In this document: positions 24,991 to 33,564 of the stretch, piece by piece | Position numbering within the stretch: position 1 is the first letter of the stretch | How the letters are laid out: each line of letters opens with the position of its first letter | Assembly: GCF_000381545.1 (NCBI RefSeq) | Contig: NZ_KB906686.1 | Coordinates: forward strand, 62,001-126,000 | DNA from: Rhodonellum psychrophilum GCM71 = DSM 17998 | Lineage (GTDB): Bacteria; Bacteroidota; Bacteroidia; Cytophagales; Cyclobacteriaceae | Direction: 5' to 3' | Length of the DNA: 64,000 nucleotides | The notes under the pieces: model-generated | Told to the model about the DNA's origin: nothing | Database searches by the model: none | Seen by the model: only the letters and a program-made list of their open reading frames with translations | Position numbers and translations under genes: made by a program

Positions 24991-25060
24991 TACGAAAAAA
25001 ATCGTAGCCAAAATTTGCTTTACGATGATCTTCGTATAACTTTGTACGAAGATCATCGTA
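24991..25060. promoter_or_regulatory. Three palindromic operator sites before the blaI-type gene
   Basis: Three 16-bp sites share the form TACGA-N6-TCGTA: 24991-25006 (N6 = A6), 25021-25036 and 25045-25060. The last two are also exact reverse complements of each other and flank the -7 box. This fits autoregulation by the BlaI/MecI-type repressor encoded right after it, whose known relatives bind TACA/TGTA dyads. Confidence 0.75.
25014..25044 (+). promoter_or_regulatory. Promoter of the blaI-M56 operon
   Basis: TTTG at 25014-25017, a 19-base spacer, then TAACTTTG at 25037-25044: a full match to the Bacteroidetes -33/-7 promoter. The -7 box is the 8-base spacer between the two inner operator sites. 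The ATG is 25 bases downstream. Confidence 0.8.
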
Positions 25061-25069
25061 TCAATTCCT

Positions 25070-25441
25070 ATGCAACCGAAACCCACTGAATCCGAACTGG
25101 AAATTTTATCCCTTCTCTGGCAGCTCAAAAAGGCCACGGTGAGGGAAATCCACGAAAAACTTGCCGAGACCAAGGATACCGGCTACACGACCACGCTCAA
25201 GATCATGCAGATCATGAATGCCAAAGGACTTGTCAAAAGAGACGAACAGAATCGAACACATGTCTATTCGCCTTCCATAGACAAAAAAGACACACAGAAA
25301 AGTCTTTTGACGAATTTTGTGGCCACAGCATTTGGCGGCTCATCCAAGAACCTGGTCATGCAGGCACTTGGACAGGGCAATCCCTCCAAGGAGGAACTTA
25401 TCGAAATTCGCGCGTTTTTGGACCAACTTGAAAATGAATGA
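25070..25441 (+). CDS. BlaI/MecI/CopY-family transcriptional repressor
   Basis: A 123-residue winged-helix repressor. PTESELEILSLLWQLKKATV starts the helix-turn-helix of the family, and the following DTGYTTTLKIMQIMNAKGLVK is the recognition helix and wing. A short C-terminal helical dimerisation region follows. BlaI proteins are inactivated by proteolysis when the partner M56 membrane protease is activated. Here the partner gene follows with a 4-bp overlap. The three TACGA-N6-TCGTA sites upstream are the obvious operators. The trigger and any regulon outside this operon are unknown; no beta-lactamase gene is adjacent. Confidence 0.93.
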   Translation: MQPKPTESELEILSLLWQLKKATVREIHEKLAETKDTGYTTTLKIMQIMNAKGLVKRDEQNRTHVYSPSIDKKDTQKSLLTNFVATAFGGSSKNLVMQALGQGNPSKEELIEIRAFLDQLENE

Positions 25442-27474
25442 TCATGGAAGGATTCAACACTTGGATTCCCGAAACGTACCAAATTGCACTCGGATGGATG
25501 ATCCTCCATGCCCTTTGGCAAATCGCAGGCATTGGTTTGTTGCTTTGGCTCAGTCAGCGGCTCTTCCAACACAAATCCGCAGCATTTAAATACAGACTCA
25601 GCATCTCCTCGCTTTTGCTGATTGCGATGGCGAGCATCCTTACTTTCTCCTATTATTCCGGAAGAGAGGCGGATACAACACCTTCAAATGAAAGGATGAT
25701 CACCCAATATCCCGACGATTCGATAAGCCTGTTATCGCAAGCTCAGGTGGAAGGGTTGGTTTTGGAAGGCGATCCCATGGACTTCAGTGTTCTGATTCAA
25801 AAATTGGAGAAAGGATTGCCGACGCTGGTGAATATTTGGATGATTGGTGCATTGCTGTTTATGGTTCGATTGGGTGGCAGTTTGGCAGATATCCGAAATC
25901 TCCGAAACAAAACCCACCAAAGCCCTGATCCAAAGTGGGTCACTTTTATCGAAAATCAGAAGAGAAAGCTGAATTTAAAAACACCGATCGCCCTTTTCCA
26001 AAGCTTTCATGTAGATGTCCCCATGGCCTACGGGATATTTAAACCTGTCATCCTGATTCCGACAAGCCTGGTATTTCAGTTGAGCCCTTTACAATTGGAA
26101 GCCATCCTCACACATGAATTGGCGCATATCAAACGCCATGACTATTTGATCAACCTATTTCAATCCATGCTGGAAGTCATCTTCTTTTTCCATCCCGTAT
26201 TCTGGTGGATCAATAAAATCGCAAGGGAACAAAGGGAAAATGCATGCGATGATTTGGCTATCCAATTGGATATCAAACCAAAAGACCTCGCTTATGGCCT
26301 GGCGAATGTCCTGAACCATGCACAAACCAAAGCACCGGAAATCGCCATGGCAGCCGCCAGACACAACAACCCAACGCTTGACCGCATCAAAAGAATCATG
26401 GGTATAAAAACATCTCCTTCTCAACCTACCACTTCAATCAGCATCACGATGATCATGACCTTAATACTCAGCGCCACCTTACTGGTGGGCGCCAGCGAAG
26501 AAAGTGCAAAAACATCCCTTGAGGATCTGATTGCCACAGAATTGAAGACAAGCACCATTGAAAAAGAATGGACAAATTTATTTTCCTATGCTCAGGCCAT
26601 GAGGAATGACACCCTTCCCCACTCCATAAAAGACAGCATTCCCAATAAAAAATGGGAGGAAATGACAGAAAAAGAGCAGGAAAAAATGATAAAAGAGTTG
26701 GCTCAATTGGAATCCCTAAACCATCTGAATTTCAATTTCAAGGACTTGGAACCCGCGTTCCACAACCTAAATGAATTGCTGATGAATTTTAAGGGCTCAA
26801 ATTTCATCTTTGGGGATTCATTGAACTTGCCACCGATGGTCTTCCAGGAGATTCCGACACCAAAATTCAATTTTGAAAATCTGCCGAAATTTGATTTTGA
26901 CAACCAACAGTTCAAAATACTCCTGCCGGACAGCTCTTTTTTCAGTGCAATCCCTGCTTTTAAGTTCAATAAGGGGGATTCTACGTGGAATTCCTTCGCT
27001 GTCGACGGATTGGCCTTTCAAATGGACACTTCAAAAAAATCAAAAGAAGAACGGGATCAAATGATAAGGGAATTGAAGGAAAAACTTGCGGCACAAGGTG
27101 AGCAAAGAAAGGAAGCCCTCCAAAAAATGCAAAAGGAAAGGGAGACAATGCTCCAAGGTTTGGCCCAAAAACGTGAGGAATTCCAATCCCAAATACAACC
27201 CCAAATCAGGGAATATCAAGCCAAAATCCAAGAATGGCAAAAAGAGAATGAACCCATGCTGCAAGAATACCAGGCGAAAATGAAAGCTTGGCAAGAGGAA
27301 ACCAAACCCAGAATGGAGGAGTTCCAAAAACAAATGGAGGCTTGGCAAAAAGAAAACCAAGTTCACATGAAAGCCTTCGAAAAAAAGATGGAAGAATGGC
27401 AAAAGAACCATCAGAAAGAATTGATGGAACTCCAGGAAAAAATCGAGAAAAGTGTAAAAAAAGGTTCGGATTAA
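25438..27474 (+). CDS. BlaR1-like M56 membrane metalloprotease with long coiled-coil C-terminus
   Basis: A 678-residue M56 peptidase. The N-terminal half has hydrophobic helices at about 15-35, 55-70, 130-150 and 335-355. Between the last two is the zinc motif HELAH (226-230) in ILTHELAHIKRHDY, with the downstream ENACDDLA glutamate. BlaR1 has a penicillin-binding sensor domain after its last helix. Here that place is taken by a low-complexity periplasmic region (about 360-530) and a Lys/Glu/Gln-rich coiled coil (about 530-672) built from repeats like AKIQEWQKENEPMLQEY and KMKAWQEETKPRMEEF. It therefore senses something other than a beta-lactam. It probably cleaves or triggers cleavage of the repressor. 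Overlap with the repressor gene is 4 bp; the ATG at 25444 is an alternative start. Confidence 0.9.
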   Translation: MIMEGFNTWIPETYQIALGWMILHALWQIAGIGLLLWLSQRLFQHKSAAFKYRLSISSLLLIAMASILTFSYYSGREADTTPSNERMITQYPDDSISLLSQAQVEGLVLEGDPMDFSVLIQKLEKGLPTLVNIWMIGALLFMVRLGGSLADIRNLRNKTHQSPDPKWVTFIENQKRKLNLKTPIALFQSFHVDVPMAYGIFKPVILIPTSLVFQLSPLQLEAILTHELAHIKRHDYLINLFQSMLEVIFFFHPVFWWINKIAREQRENACDDLAIQLDIKPKDLAYGLANVLNHAQTKAPEIAMAAARHNNPTLDRIKRIMGIKTSPSQPTTSISITMIMTLILSATLLVGASEESAKTSLEDLIATELKTSTIEKEWTNLFSYAQAMRNDTLPHSIKDSIPNKKWEEMTEKEQEKMIKELAQLESLNHLNFNFKDLEPAFHNLNELLMNFKGSNFIFGDSLNLPPMVFQEIPTPKFNFENLPKFDFDNQQFKILLPDSSFFSAIPAFKFNKGDSTWNSFAVDGLAFQMDTSKKSKEERDQMIRELKEKLAAQGEQRKEALQKMQKERETMLQGLAQKREEFQSQIQPQIREYQAKIQEWQKENEPMLQEYQAKMKAWQEETKPRMEEFQKQMEAWQKENQVHMKAFEKKMEEWQKNHQKELMELQEKIEKSVKKGSD

Positions 27475-27491
27475 GACCTTCGGAAAGCATG

Positions 27492-27535
27492 AAAAAAGCG
27501 ACCAATGGATAATCGTCCATTGGTCGCTTTTTTTT
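27492..27535. terminator. Terminator after the M56 protease gene
   Basis: AAAAAAGCGACCAATGGA, loop TAATCG, then TCCATTGGTCGCTTTTTT: an 18-bp perfect stem ending in T8. With A and T runs on both sides it can serve the convergent thrC transcript as well. Confidence 0.93.
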
Positions 27536-27540
27536 GATTC

Positions 27541-27771
27541 AACCCGATTTATGCATTGCGAACTCAATTCAATATTACAATTGACTGACAATCAATTGGG
27601 TATTTATTGCTTTTAACTTCACCCTATTGGTACCGGGATTTATGCTCCCAATATTCTGATTTTCTTTCAGTTTCAATCCCATTTGGAAACCTATTGCATA
27701 TTACGGGTTCAACTCACTTGCCTCGAATTAGCTGCTTAACATTACTTTTCCGCTGTCTTAGAATTCGGATT
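27541..27771 (+). repeat. Dispersed repeat, copy A
   Basis: A 231-bp non-coding element beginning AACCCGATTTATGCATT and ending GAATTCGGATT. It shares long blocks with three other places in the window, including TCACCCTATTGGTACC, CTGATTTTCTTTCAGTTTC and GGAAACCTATTGCATATT. In this copy the central palindrome seen in copies C and D is replaced by unrelated sequence. It starts 6 bases after the terminator and fills the gap up to thrC. Confidence 0.85.
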
Positions 27772-27806
27772 CAATAGGAAAAGGTCCGTCGAAAGGCAAA
27801 GCGGTC

Positions 27807-29108
27807 TTAATTCGATGCCAACAAATAGGCTTTGAAATCTCCGAAATCATTTGCGAGAGACTCCACCTTTTTGGTGCCATGAAGAAATTTCTCCAATCGC
27901 TCCGGTAATTCCAGCTTGATTCCCAAGGTTTCCTCCACTACCTCCTTGAATTTGCCGGGATGTGCGGTTTCCAGGAAAATTCCAACATATTCGGGATTTT
28001 GCTTTCTGAAATTCCGCAGCCCCAAATAACCTACCGCACCATGTGGATCCAAAATATATCCTGTGCTGTTCATTATTGCCCGCATCGCTTTTTGTGTATC
28101 CAGATCGTCAAAATAAAAGCCCCTCACTTTTTCCCGCAACATGCCCTCATCATTGTCATAAAGCGCCAAAAGCCTGCTGAAATTGCTGGGATTGCCAACA
28201 TCCATGCTGTTGCTGATGGTCGGAACTGACTTTTTGGAGGAAAACGAATTTCCGTGGAGGAAGTCCGGGACGATTTTGTTGACATTGGTGGATGCGATAA
28301 ATACATCAATGGGTAAGCCCATCTTTTGGGCGAGGATTCCAGCACCAAGATTTCCAAAATTCCCACTGGGAACAGAAATGGCAACCTTTTTATTTTTCTC
28401 GGGAAACCTCGAGATCGCATAAAAATAATAGAGGCACTGGGGAATCCAACGGGCAATATTGATGGAGTTGGCAGAAGTCAAAAGCATTTTTTGGTTCAAT
28501 TCCTCATCCAAGAAAGCATCTTTCACCAATTGCTGGCAATCGTCAAAAACGCCTTCCACTTCCAATGCGGTGATGTTTTCGCCCAAAGTGGTAAATTGTT
28601 TTTCCTGAAGCTCGCTCACTTTCCCTTTTGGATAAAGGATCACAACCTCTACACCCGGCACCTTGTAAAAACCATTGGCAACGGCACTTCCCGTATCCCC
28701 GGAAGTAGCCACCAATACCCGGATTTTCCTCTCCTCACCGACCATCAACATCGACATGAGTTTGGAACAAAACCTTGCACCAAAATCCTTAAAGGCAAGC
28801 GTCGGTCCATGAAACAATTCCAGACTGTAGATCCCCTCTTCCACCTTGACCAAAGGAGCATCGAAAGCAAGCGTGTGCTCTACCAAAGCTTTGATTTGGG
28901 AAGGATCGAGATCCTCTCCAAAGAGTGCACTTATGATTTCCTCCCCCATTTCCTGGAAGGACATTTCAGCAAACCGATCGAAGAAGGATTGGGGCATCAC
29001 TGGAATCATTCCGGGCATATAAAGCCCCTGGTCAGGTGCCAAACCCTGGATGACGGCTTCCTTGAGACTGACGATGTGCTTCGGATTATTGGTACTGTAG
29101 AAATTCAT
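27807..29108 (-). CDS. thrC: Threonine synthase ThrC
   Basis: ThrC turns O-phosphohomoserine into threonine with pyridoxal phosphate. The 433-residue length matches the long (yeast/E. coli) class. The PLP lysine is Lys107 in LAFKDFGARF, and the phosphate-binding SGDTGSAVA loop follows. The N-terminal NNPKHIVSLKEAVIQGLAPDQG is characteristic. It is the last gene of the thrABC order on this strand, separated from thrB by 103 bases that could hold its own promoter, though none is obvious. Downstream lie repeat A and the shared terminator. Confidence 0.97.
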   Translation of the reverse strand: MNFYSTNNPKHIVSLKEAVIQGLAPDQGLYMPGMIPVMPQSFFDRFAEMSFQEMGEEIISALFGEDLDPSQIKALVEHTLAFDAPLVKVEEGIYSLELFHGPTLAFKDFGARFCSKLMSMLMVGEERKIRVLVATSGDTGSAVANGFYKVPGVEVVILYPKGKVSELQEKQFTTLGENITALEVEGVFDDCQQLVKDAFLDEELNQKMLLTSANSINIARWIPQCLYYFYAISRFPEKNKKVAISVPSGNFGNLGAGILAQKMGLPIDVFIASTNVNKIVPDFLHGNSFSSKKSVPTISNSMDVGNPSNFSRLLALYDNDEGMLREKVRGFYFDDLDTQKAMRAIMNSTGYILDPHGAVGYLGLRNFRKQNPEYVGIFLETAHPGKFKEVVEETLGIKLELPERLEKFLHGTKKVESLANDFGDFKAYLLASN

Positions 29109-29211
29109 AGGAATCGATTTTCTTGATGCTTTTTAATTGATGACTGGAACAATGCCAATGTTAAATTTGGCAAATCACATAGAGAGAAAAGGGGCTGAAA
29201 TAGTCAGATTA

Positions 29212-30144
29212 TCATTCTACCACATAAGCGCCCTTATCATTGACTTCTGAAATGTAAACATCTACACCAAGCCCTATCTTTTCAAAAACTTGCTTGCTGA
29301 TCTGTCCCACTTTCTGGGCGATCTCTTTTCCTGGCGATAAGATAAATACCGTTGGCCCCGAACCGGAAATTCCAGAACCCAGTGCCCCTGCAGCCTTTAT
29401 CGCCTCCCGCAATTCATAAAATCCCGGTATCAAAAGTGCCCTTGAGGGCTCTGCAATCACATCTTTGAGCGAACGGCTGATCAATGCCAGGTCTCCCTGA
29501 AACAAACCTGCAATCAATCCCGCGATGTTTCCGGATTGGATGGTCGCGTCTTTTAAGGAAATTTGCTTCCGCAGTACACTTCTTGAATCTGCCGTGTTCA
29601 ATTCTAAATGTGGGTGGAGCAAAGTGCAAAAAAGCCCTTTGGGAACGGGTAATTTCACCACGTCCAAAGGCGTATAATCTCGAATCAGGACAAAACCACC
29701 CAATAAGGAAGGGGCTACATTGTCCGCATGTGCCGCGCCACAAGCGATCCTTTCCGACTCAATGGCAAAGGGAATCAAATCCTTTTTTTCAAATGGATTG
29801 CCAAGAAGGGCATTCGCTGCCACCAATGCAGCAGCGGCACTTGCAGCACTGGAACCCATTCCCGAACCCAAAGGAAGTCCTTTGTACAGGGAAATTTCCA
29901 TTCCCTTGTCAAAGAAAAGCTTGTCCAACATCGCTTGAATGGCAACAGAACAAGTGTTTTTATCAACCTCATAAGGCAACCTTCCCCCATCTCCTTCTAT
30001 ACGGACCATTTTCAGACCTGGCGTATCGGTCAGGGAAACCGTCACCTTATCTCCAAGTTCATCGATGGCAAAGCCCAGGATATCAAATCCACAGGAAACG
30101 TTGGCTACGGTAGCCGGGGCGAAAGCGGTTACTGATTTTACCAT
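29212..30144 (-). CDS. thrB: Homoserine kinase ThrB
   Basis: ThrB phosphorylates L-homoserine with ATP. The 310-residue protein belongs to the GHMP kinases: ATP motif PLGSGMGSSAA at 91-101, and the C-terminal glycine-rich GSGISGSGPTVF. The start ATG shares one base with the thrA stop (TAATG at 30142-30146), so translation is probably coupled and the order thrA-thrB-thrC is kept as in enteric bacteria. Confidence 0.97.
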   Translation of the reverse strand: MVKSVTAFAPATVANVSCGFDILGFAIDELGDKVTVSLTDTPGLKMVRIEGDGGRLPYEVDKNTCSVAIQAMLDKLFFDKGMEISLYKGLPLGSGMGSSAASAAAALVAANALLGNPFEKKDLIPFAIESERIACGAAHADNVAPSLLGGFVLIRDYTPLDVVKLPVPKGLFCTLLHPHLELNTADSRSVLRKQISLKDATIQSGNIAGLIAGLFQGDLALISRSLKDVIAEPSRALLIPGFYELREAIKAAGALGSGISGSGPTVFILSPGKEIAQKVGQISKQVFEKIGLGVDVYISEVNDKGAYVVE

Positions 30145-32597
30145 TATCTAGAATAATTTCCCAAACGGATCACATCTGCAAAAACTCCAGCGGCAGTGAC
30201 ATCCGCCCCTGCACCTGGTCCCCTGATGATCATGGGGAAATCGAAATAGCGCTCTGTCGTGAACAGGATCATGTTGTCACTTCCTTTGAGATTGTAGAAA
30301 GGATGGCTGTTGTCAAAAGAACCGAGACCTACTTTAGCCTTTCCATTTTCAAGGATGGCCATAAATCTCAATTTTTGACCTTTGGATGATGCCTCTTGAA
30401 GTAGCTCTGTAAATTCACCATCATGCGCTTGGAGTTTCTCGAAAAATTCCTCCACCGATCCCGCTTTTTCACAATCTGACGGAACCATACTTTGGATGGT
30501 AATGTCCTCAAAATGAAGGTCCTGTTCGGCTTCTCTTCCAAGAATTAAAATTTTTCTGGCCACATCCATTCCGCTCAAATCATCCCGTGGGTCAGGTTCG
30601 GTATAGCCTTTTTCTTTGGCCACTTTCACCACATCACTGAAAGGCAATCCTTTTTCGAGTTCGCTGAATATATAATTCATGGAGCCACTCAGGACTGCTT
30701 CAATCCTGACGACCTTATCTCCACTGAGCATCAAATCCTGAAGGGTGTTGATCACCGGAAGCCCTGCAGCCACATTGGTTTCATAGAGGAATTTCACGCC
30801 TCTTTTTCCTGCCAATTTCTTCAGCGCTCTATACCTTTCCAATGAACCGGAATTGGCTTTTTTATTTGGGGTGACTATTGGAACTTTGGCCTCCAATACC
30901 CGCTCGTAAATATCCGCAACCTCTTGGCTTGCAGTACAATCCACGAAAACGGAATTGGAGAAGTTCATATCATCCATGATCTGGGTGAATTTCTCCAAAT
31001 CCATCGCTTGGTCATTTCCATTTTCACCTGGCATTGGACAGTTTTTCAAATCAAAACCATCTTCGCTGAAGGACATAAACCGTGAATTGGCCAAACCATG
31101 AATGTGAATATCCAGTAAGTTTTCACGCTGTAATTTTTCGCGCTGATTGGCAATCATTTTGATCAATGCTTTTCCTATCAGGCCCACACCGACCAAAAAT
31201 ACGTGCAAGACTTTGTTGTCTGAAAGAAAAAATGCCTCATGCAGCGCATTCAGGGCTTTTTGCAGATCCACTCGGGAAACAACCGCAGAGATGTTCAATT
31301 CAGAACTGCCTTGGGCGATGGCATACACGTTGACGTTGTTTTGCCCCAATGCCTGAAACATCCTTCCACTGGCACCTGGATTGTGCTTCATGTTTTCACC
31401 GACAGCAGCCACAATGGCCATGTCTGGGACAACCAAAACAGGGTCCATCTCCCCATTTCTGATTTCTGTCAAAAACTCTTTCTCGATCACTTCTTTGGCG
31501 ATTGCCACGTCCGCACTTTGGATCGCTATACATATACTGTGCTCAGAGGAGGCCTGACTGATCAAGATCACATTGACACCTGCATCTGCCAGTGCGCCAA
31601 ATACCCGATGGCTGACCCCGACCACTTCGATCAATCCCCCGCCAACAATATTGAGTAGGGAGACATCGGAAAGCGAAGAAATCCCCTTTATGATTTTGCC
31701 GTTTGGCGCATCACCATTGATGAGTGTTCCTGGATTTTCAGGTTCAAAAGTATTTTTAATGTAAATGGGAATATCTTTTTTCATTGCCGGCTGCATGGTG
31801 GCAGGGAAAATCACCTTGGCACCGAAATGGGACAATTCCATCGCTTCATTATAACTCAATTGAGGGATGGTAAATGCGGTATAGACCAACCTCGGGTCTG
31901 AAGTCAGAACTCCCGAAACATCCGTCCAAATCTCCAGACAATCTGCATCCAAGGCGGAGGCAAAAATTGCGGCAGTATAATCCGAGCCGCTTCTTCCAAG
32001 TGTAGTGGTTTCCCCCTTTGCCGTGCTGGCGATAAAACCGGTGATCACCTTCAAACCGGGATGGGTATGGAAATAATCTAGAATGAGATCATTTGTGGCC
32101 GAAAAATCAACTTTGGCATTGCCGAATCGGGCACTGGTTCGGATCACCTCCCTTGCATCGAGGTAAGTGGCGGGAAGGCCTTCGACCTTCAGTGCCTCTG
32201 CAAGGATAAATGCGGATAGCCGCTCCCCAAAACTCCCCACATAATCGAGGGTTCTGGGCGAACATTCCTTGATCAAGAATATGCCGTGAAAAAGATCTTC
32301 AAGTTCATTGAACCGCACCTTCACATAGGTGAGCACCGAGGATTGAAGTTGGATCGGGATCAATTCCCTGACCATATCCAAATGCCTTTCTTCAAGGGTT
32401 TTTAGATCTTTTAGATAAGATTTATCTCCCTCATTGGCAAGGCGTGCACTTTTCAACAACACTTCGGTCACTCCCCCAAAAGCGGAAAAAACCAATGCAA
32501 TTTCCCCCTCTTTCTGCCGACTTTTTATGATCTGAAATACTTTTTTGATGTTTTCCCGGTTGGCTACTGACGATCCTCCGAATTTTAAAATTTTCAT
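30144..32597 (-). CDS. thrA: Bifunctional aspartokinase / homoserine dehydrogenase ThrA
   Basis: An 817-residue fusion. Residues 1-290 are aspartate kinase (KFGGSSVANREN at the start, TTLGRSGSDYTA for ATP). About 310-455 are two ACT-type regulatory domains (GVSHRVFGALADAGVNV and GRMFQALGQNNVNV), where threonine would inhibit. About 465-817 are homoserine dehydrogenase (VFLVGVGLIGKAL, NKKANSG, GSMNYIFSELEKG). The fused form covers the first and third steps of the pathway from aspartate; the middle enzyme, Asd, is elsewhere. It is the first gene of the operon, 93 bases after a candidate leader peptide. Confidence 0.97.
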   Translation of the reverse strand: MKILKFGGSSVANRENIKKVFQIIKSRQKEGEIALVFSAFGGVTEVLLKSARLANEGDKSYLKDLKTLEERHLDMVRELIPIQLQSSVLTYVKVRFNELEDLFHGIFLIKECSPRTLDYVGSFGERLSAFILAEALKVEGLPATYLDAREVIRTSARFGNAKVDFSATNDLILDYFHTHPGLKVITGFIASTAKGETTTLGRSGSDYTAAIFASALDADCLEIWTDVSGVLTSDPRLVYTAFTIPQLSYNEAMELSHFGAKVIFPATMQPAMKKDIPIYIKNTFEPENPGTLINGDAPNGKIIKGISSLSDVSLLNIVGGGLIEVVGVSHRVFGALADAGVNVILISQASSEHSICIAIQSADVAIAKEVIEKEFLTEIRNGEMDPVLVVPDMAIVAAVGENMKHNPGASGRMFQALGQNNVNVYAIAQGSSELNISAVVSRVDLQKALNALHEAFFLSDNKVLHVFLVGVGLIGKALIKMIANQREKLQRENLLDIHIHGLANSRFMSFSEDGFDLKNCPMPGENGNDQAMDLEKFTQIMDDMNFSNSVFVDCTASQEVADIYERVLEAKVPIVTPNKKANSGSLERYRALKKLAGKRGVKFLYETNVAAGLPVINTLQDLMLSGDKVVRIEAVLSGSMNYIFSELEKGLPFSDVVKVAKEKGYTEPDPRDDLSGMDVARKILILGREAEQDLHFEDITIQSMVPSDCEKAGSVEEFFEKLQAHDGEFTELLQEASSKGQKLRFMAILENGKAKVGLGSFDNSHPFYNLKGSDNMILFTTERYFDFPMIIRGPGAGADVTAAGVFADVIRLGNYSR

Positions 32598-32690
32598 AAA
32601 ACTTTGCTGGTTTTAAGGTTGGTATAGGGTATGGCTAAAGTCCAAGAAGGACCATAAAGGTAAGGGCTATATGTGATTGTTTTACGGGAA

Positions 32691-32735
32691 TTACCCCGTA
32701 ATGGTCAAGCCGGTAAAAATAGGCTGGGTGCACAT
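32691..32735 (-). CDS. Candidate thr operon leader peptide (14 residues)
   Basis: Reading the minus strand, an ATG at 32735 opens a 14-codon frame MCTQPIFTGLTITG ending in TAA at 32691. Four of 14 residues are Thr and two are Ile, the amino acids that control thr attenuators in enteric bacteria. The end of the frame overlaps a 7-bp stem (TTACGGG at 32682-32688 with CCCGTAA at 32695-32701). No strong T-run terminator is visible before thrA, so the mechanism is uncertain. Confidence 0.5.
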   Translation of the reverse strand: MCTQPIFTGLTITG

Positions 32736-33017
32736 GCAAAAAACACAGCTTATTTCAGGAATAAATCCTGAAACGGTCGAAAAAGAAAATTTTTGGGCTG
32801 CGTAAGACATGATTGTTTTTTTGATGAGACAATCTTACAGACTATTTTCCGAAAACCAAAAAAGTATTTACTGTTTTTTCAATGTAAACAGTTATTTGTT
32901 AGCACAAAATCAATCAATCTCCTCTTTTCTTAACTTAATATTAATACGAATTGCCAAATATTCTTTTCCCAAAAAACGGAATACTCGGTTTTGAATGGAT
33001 TTGGGCCTAGGGTCAGA
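32736..33017. other. Intergenic region upstream of the thr leader
   Basis: Part of a 508-base gap between thrA and the NTF2-like gene. It holds an inverted repeat TTTCAGGA-ATAAA-TCCTGAAA at 32753-32773, just upstream of the leader ATG, which may be an operator or a 5' UTR hairpin. The rest is AT-rich and I see no gene in it. No exact TAnnTTTG was found on the minus strand here. Confidence 0.4.
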
Positions 33018-33061
33018 AAACATAAAACCCTGAACAAAAAGGTTCAGGGTTTTATGTTTTT
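33017..33061. terminator. Terminator of the GIN/NTF2 operon
   Basis: AACATAAAACCCTGAAC, loop AAAAA, then GGTTCAGGGTTTTATGTT: a long stem with runs of A and T outside. It lies 45 bases below the NTF2-like stop on the minus strand. Confidence 0.88.
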
Positions 33062-33105
33062 CTTTACTGAAGACAAGCATATGCTGGATTTCTGCGATCG
33101 GATAA

Positions 33106-33564
33106 TCAATCGCATCCCTCTTTCCTCCTCGTGTCGATGATATAGGCAATCTTCCATCCCGACTCGGTTTTCACCAATTGGAAGGAATTGACTCCACAGT
33201 GGCTGAAATTGTCATTCACATAAAATTCATATGGTGTCCAAGCAGCAGCCATTTGTCCATCCACCTTGATCTGATAATCCAAGATCCGCTCATCCAAGAT
33301 GGTTTCTGCAGGTGTCGTGGCAATCCTGTTGATGAAATCCTGCACGGAATTGGACCCGATTTGGGCACCCTGCTCACCTGAAATGACCGTGGACATGATT
33401 GCTTTTTCATGAAACAAGGATCCCAAGACTTCTGGATTTTTCGTTTTCATCGCATCAAAAAGTGAAACGATCACTTCCTTCACCGCTATTTCATCCCCTT
33501 GGGCAAGCAATTGGGTTTGAGAAAACGCAAGGAATAGAAAAGCTAAGCCCAATAACCTTCTCAT
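33106..33564 (-). CDS. Secreted NTF2-like (SnoaL/DUF4440 type) protein
   Basis: A 152-residue protein with a Sec signal peptide (MRRLLGLAFLFLAFSQTQLLAQ, cut after LAQ) and a single NTF2-like cone fold. The opening helix VKEVIVSLFDAMKTKNPEVL and the C-terminal strand GVNSFQLVKTESGWKIAYI are the usual signatures. These folds bind small ligands or act as hydrolases or isomerases; no catalytic residues can be assigned. It overlaps the GIN-domain gene upstream by 4 bp, so both are exported products of one transcript. Confidence 0.85.
   Translation of the reverse strand: MRRLLGLAFLFLAFSQTQLLAQGDEIAVKEVIVSLFDAMKTKNPEVLGSLFHEKAIMSTVISGEQGAQIGSNSVQDFINRIATTPAETILDERILDYQIKVDGQMAAAWTPYEFYVNDNFSHCGVNSFQLVKTESGWKIAYIIDTRRKEGCD

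Noticed and set aside
25540-27474. M56 gene as a true BlaR1 with a penicillin sensor
   Set aside because: No SxxK/SxN/KTG motifs after the last membrane helix; the C-terminus is low-complexity and coiled coil.
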